From JBBQAA01 sp038276395 (GTDB lineage Bacteria > Actinomycetota > Thermoleophilia > Solirubrobacterales > Solirubrobacteraceae), in NCBI GenBank assembly GCA_038276395.1, contig JBBQAA010000031.1, positions 1 to 13,608 of the forward strand: a stretch of 13,608 bases of DNA, in the 5' to 3' direction. Shown piece after piece: positions 13,511-13,608 of the stretch (position 1 is its first letter; each line of letters opens with the position of its first letter). Below the pieces are notes generated by a model that was given only the letters and a program-made list of their open reading frames with translations, did not search any database and was not told the origin of the DNA. A program made the position numbers and the translations under genes.

Positions 13511-13608
13511 CTGCTCGAACCACGCTCCCCAGGCCGCCATCGCCGCCTTCTGCTCCTCCTCCGTGCGCGACATGCCGCCTCCCTTGTAGACGTACAGGAA
13601 CTTCGCCA
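13511..13608 (-). pseudogene. YCII-type protein, N-terminal fragment cut by the inverted repeat
   Basis: The visible product reads AKFLYVYKGGGMSRTEEEQK then AAMAAWGAWFEQ, the start of a YCII/DGPF-type small protein (first beta strand, G-G-G loop, E-rich turn, then the helix with WxxWF). The first codon is probably an NTG whose first base is just outside the window (the last two window bases are its TG). After FEQ the family would continue with a short loop and a D-G strand; instead the frame enters the 113-bp inverted-repeat segment and gives Arg-rich nonsense up to 13187. The remaining two thirds of the gene are not found to the left. Function of intact members is poorly defined, often linked to ECF sigma factors. 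Confidence 0.55.

Overview
The window is high-GC DNA from an actinobacterium-like genome. The compact gene packing, ATGA/GTGA start-stop overlaps, a WS/DGAT-type acyltransferase, and TANNNT -10-like boxes placed 6-8 nt before several ATGs (leaderless-type starts) point to Actinomycetota. The class Thermoleophilia (Solirubrobacter/Conexibacter-like) is a guess from general protein flavour, not a proof.

Left part (1-3200), an element graveyard. The 3'-truncated gene of a CaCA-family cation exchanger leaves the window at the left edge. It is followed by a frameshifted piece of a Tn3-family transposase, the N-terminal third of an IS30-family transposase fused against the end of a small ribbon-helix-helix antitoxin-like gene, a tandem 12-bp repeat, the 3' half of a tRNA-Pro(GGG), and a frameshifted, truncated IS3-family orfA/orfB pair. 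None of these element genes is intact.

Middle (3202-6220). One large minus-strand gene encodes a secreted, 843-residue, metal-dependent amidohydrolase-superfamily protein with an N-terminal beta-trefoil-like module. About 430 bp upstream of its start, on the other strand, lies the 3' half of a tRNA-Ser(CGA). Both half-tRNAs start at the anticodon loop, as expected for attachment-site scars of tyrosine-integrase elements. The amidohydrolase may therefore be island cargo, which is an inference.

Right part (6320-13278), mostly intact housekeeping or accessory genes. A second CaCA exchanger overlaps an MFS transporter by 4 bp. An isoaspartyl peptidase/L-asparaginase-type Ntn hydrolase follows, overlapped by a GNAT acetyltransferase. 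A wrecked VapBC-type toxin-antitoxin pair (AbrB-like antitoxin plus PIN toxin, several frames) comes next. A WS/DGAT acyltransferase on the minus strand ends 1 nt from the PIN remnant and diverges from an M29 aminopeptidase, with a shared, nearly symmetrical -10 box between them.

Right edge (13279-13608). Strong GC hairpins follow the aminopeptidase, then a 113-bp segment bounded by a perfect 16-bp inverted repeat. That repeat begins exactly where a minus-strand YCII-type gene loses its coding sequence.

I see no complete new defence or biosynthetic system, no CRISPR array and no rRNA. The most unusual signals are the two half-tRNA scars with 12-bp repeats, the inverted-repeat element truncating the YCII gene, and the bidirectional -10 box.
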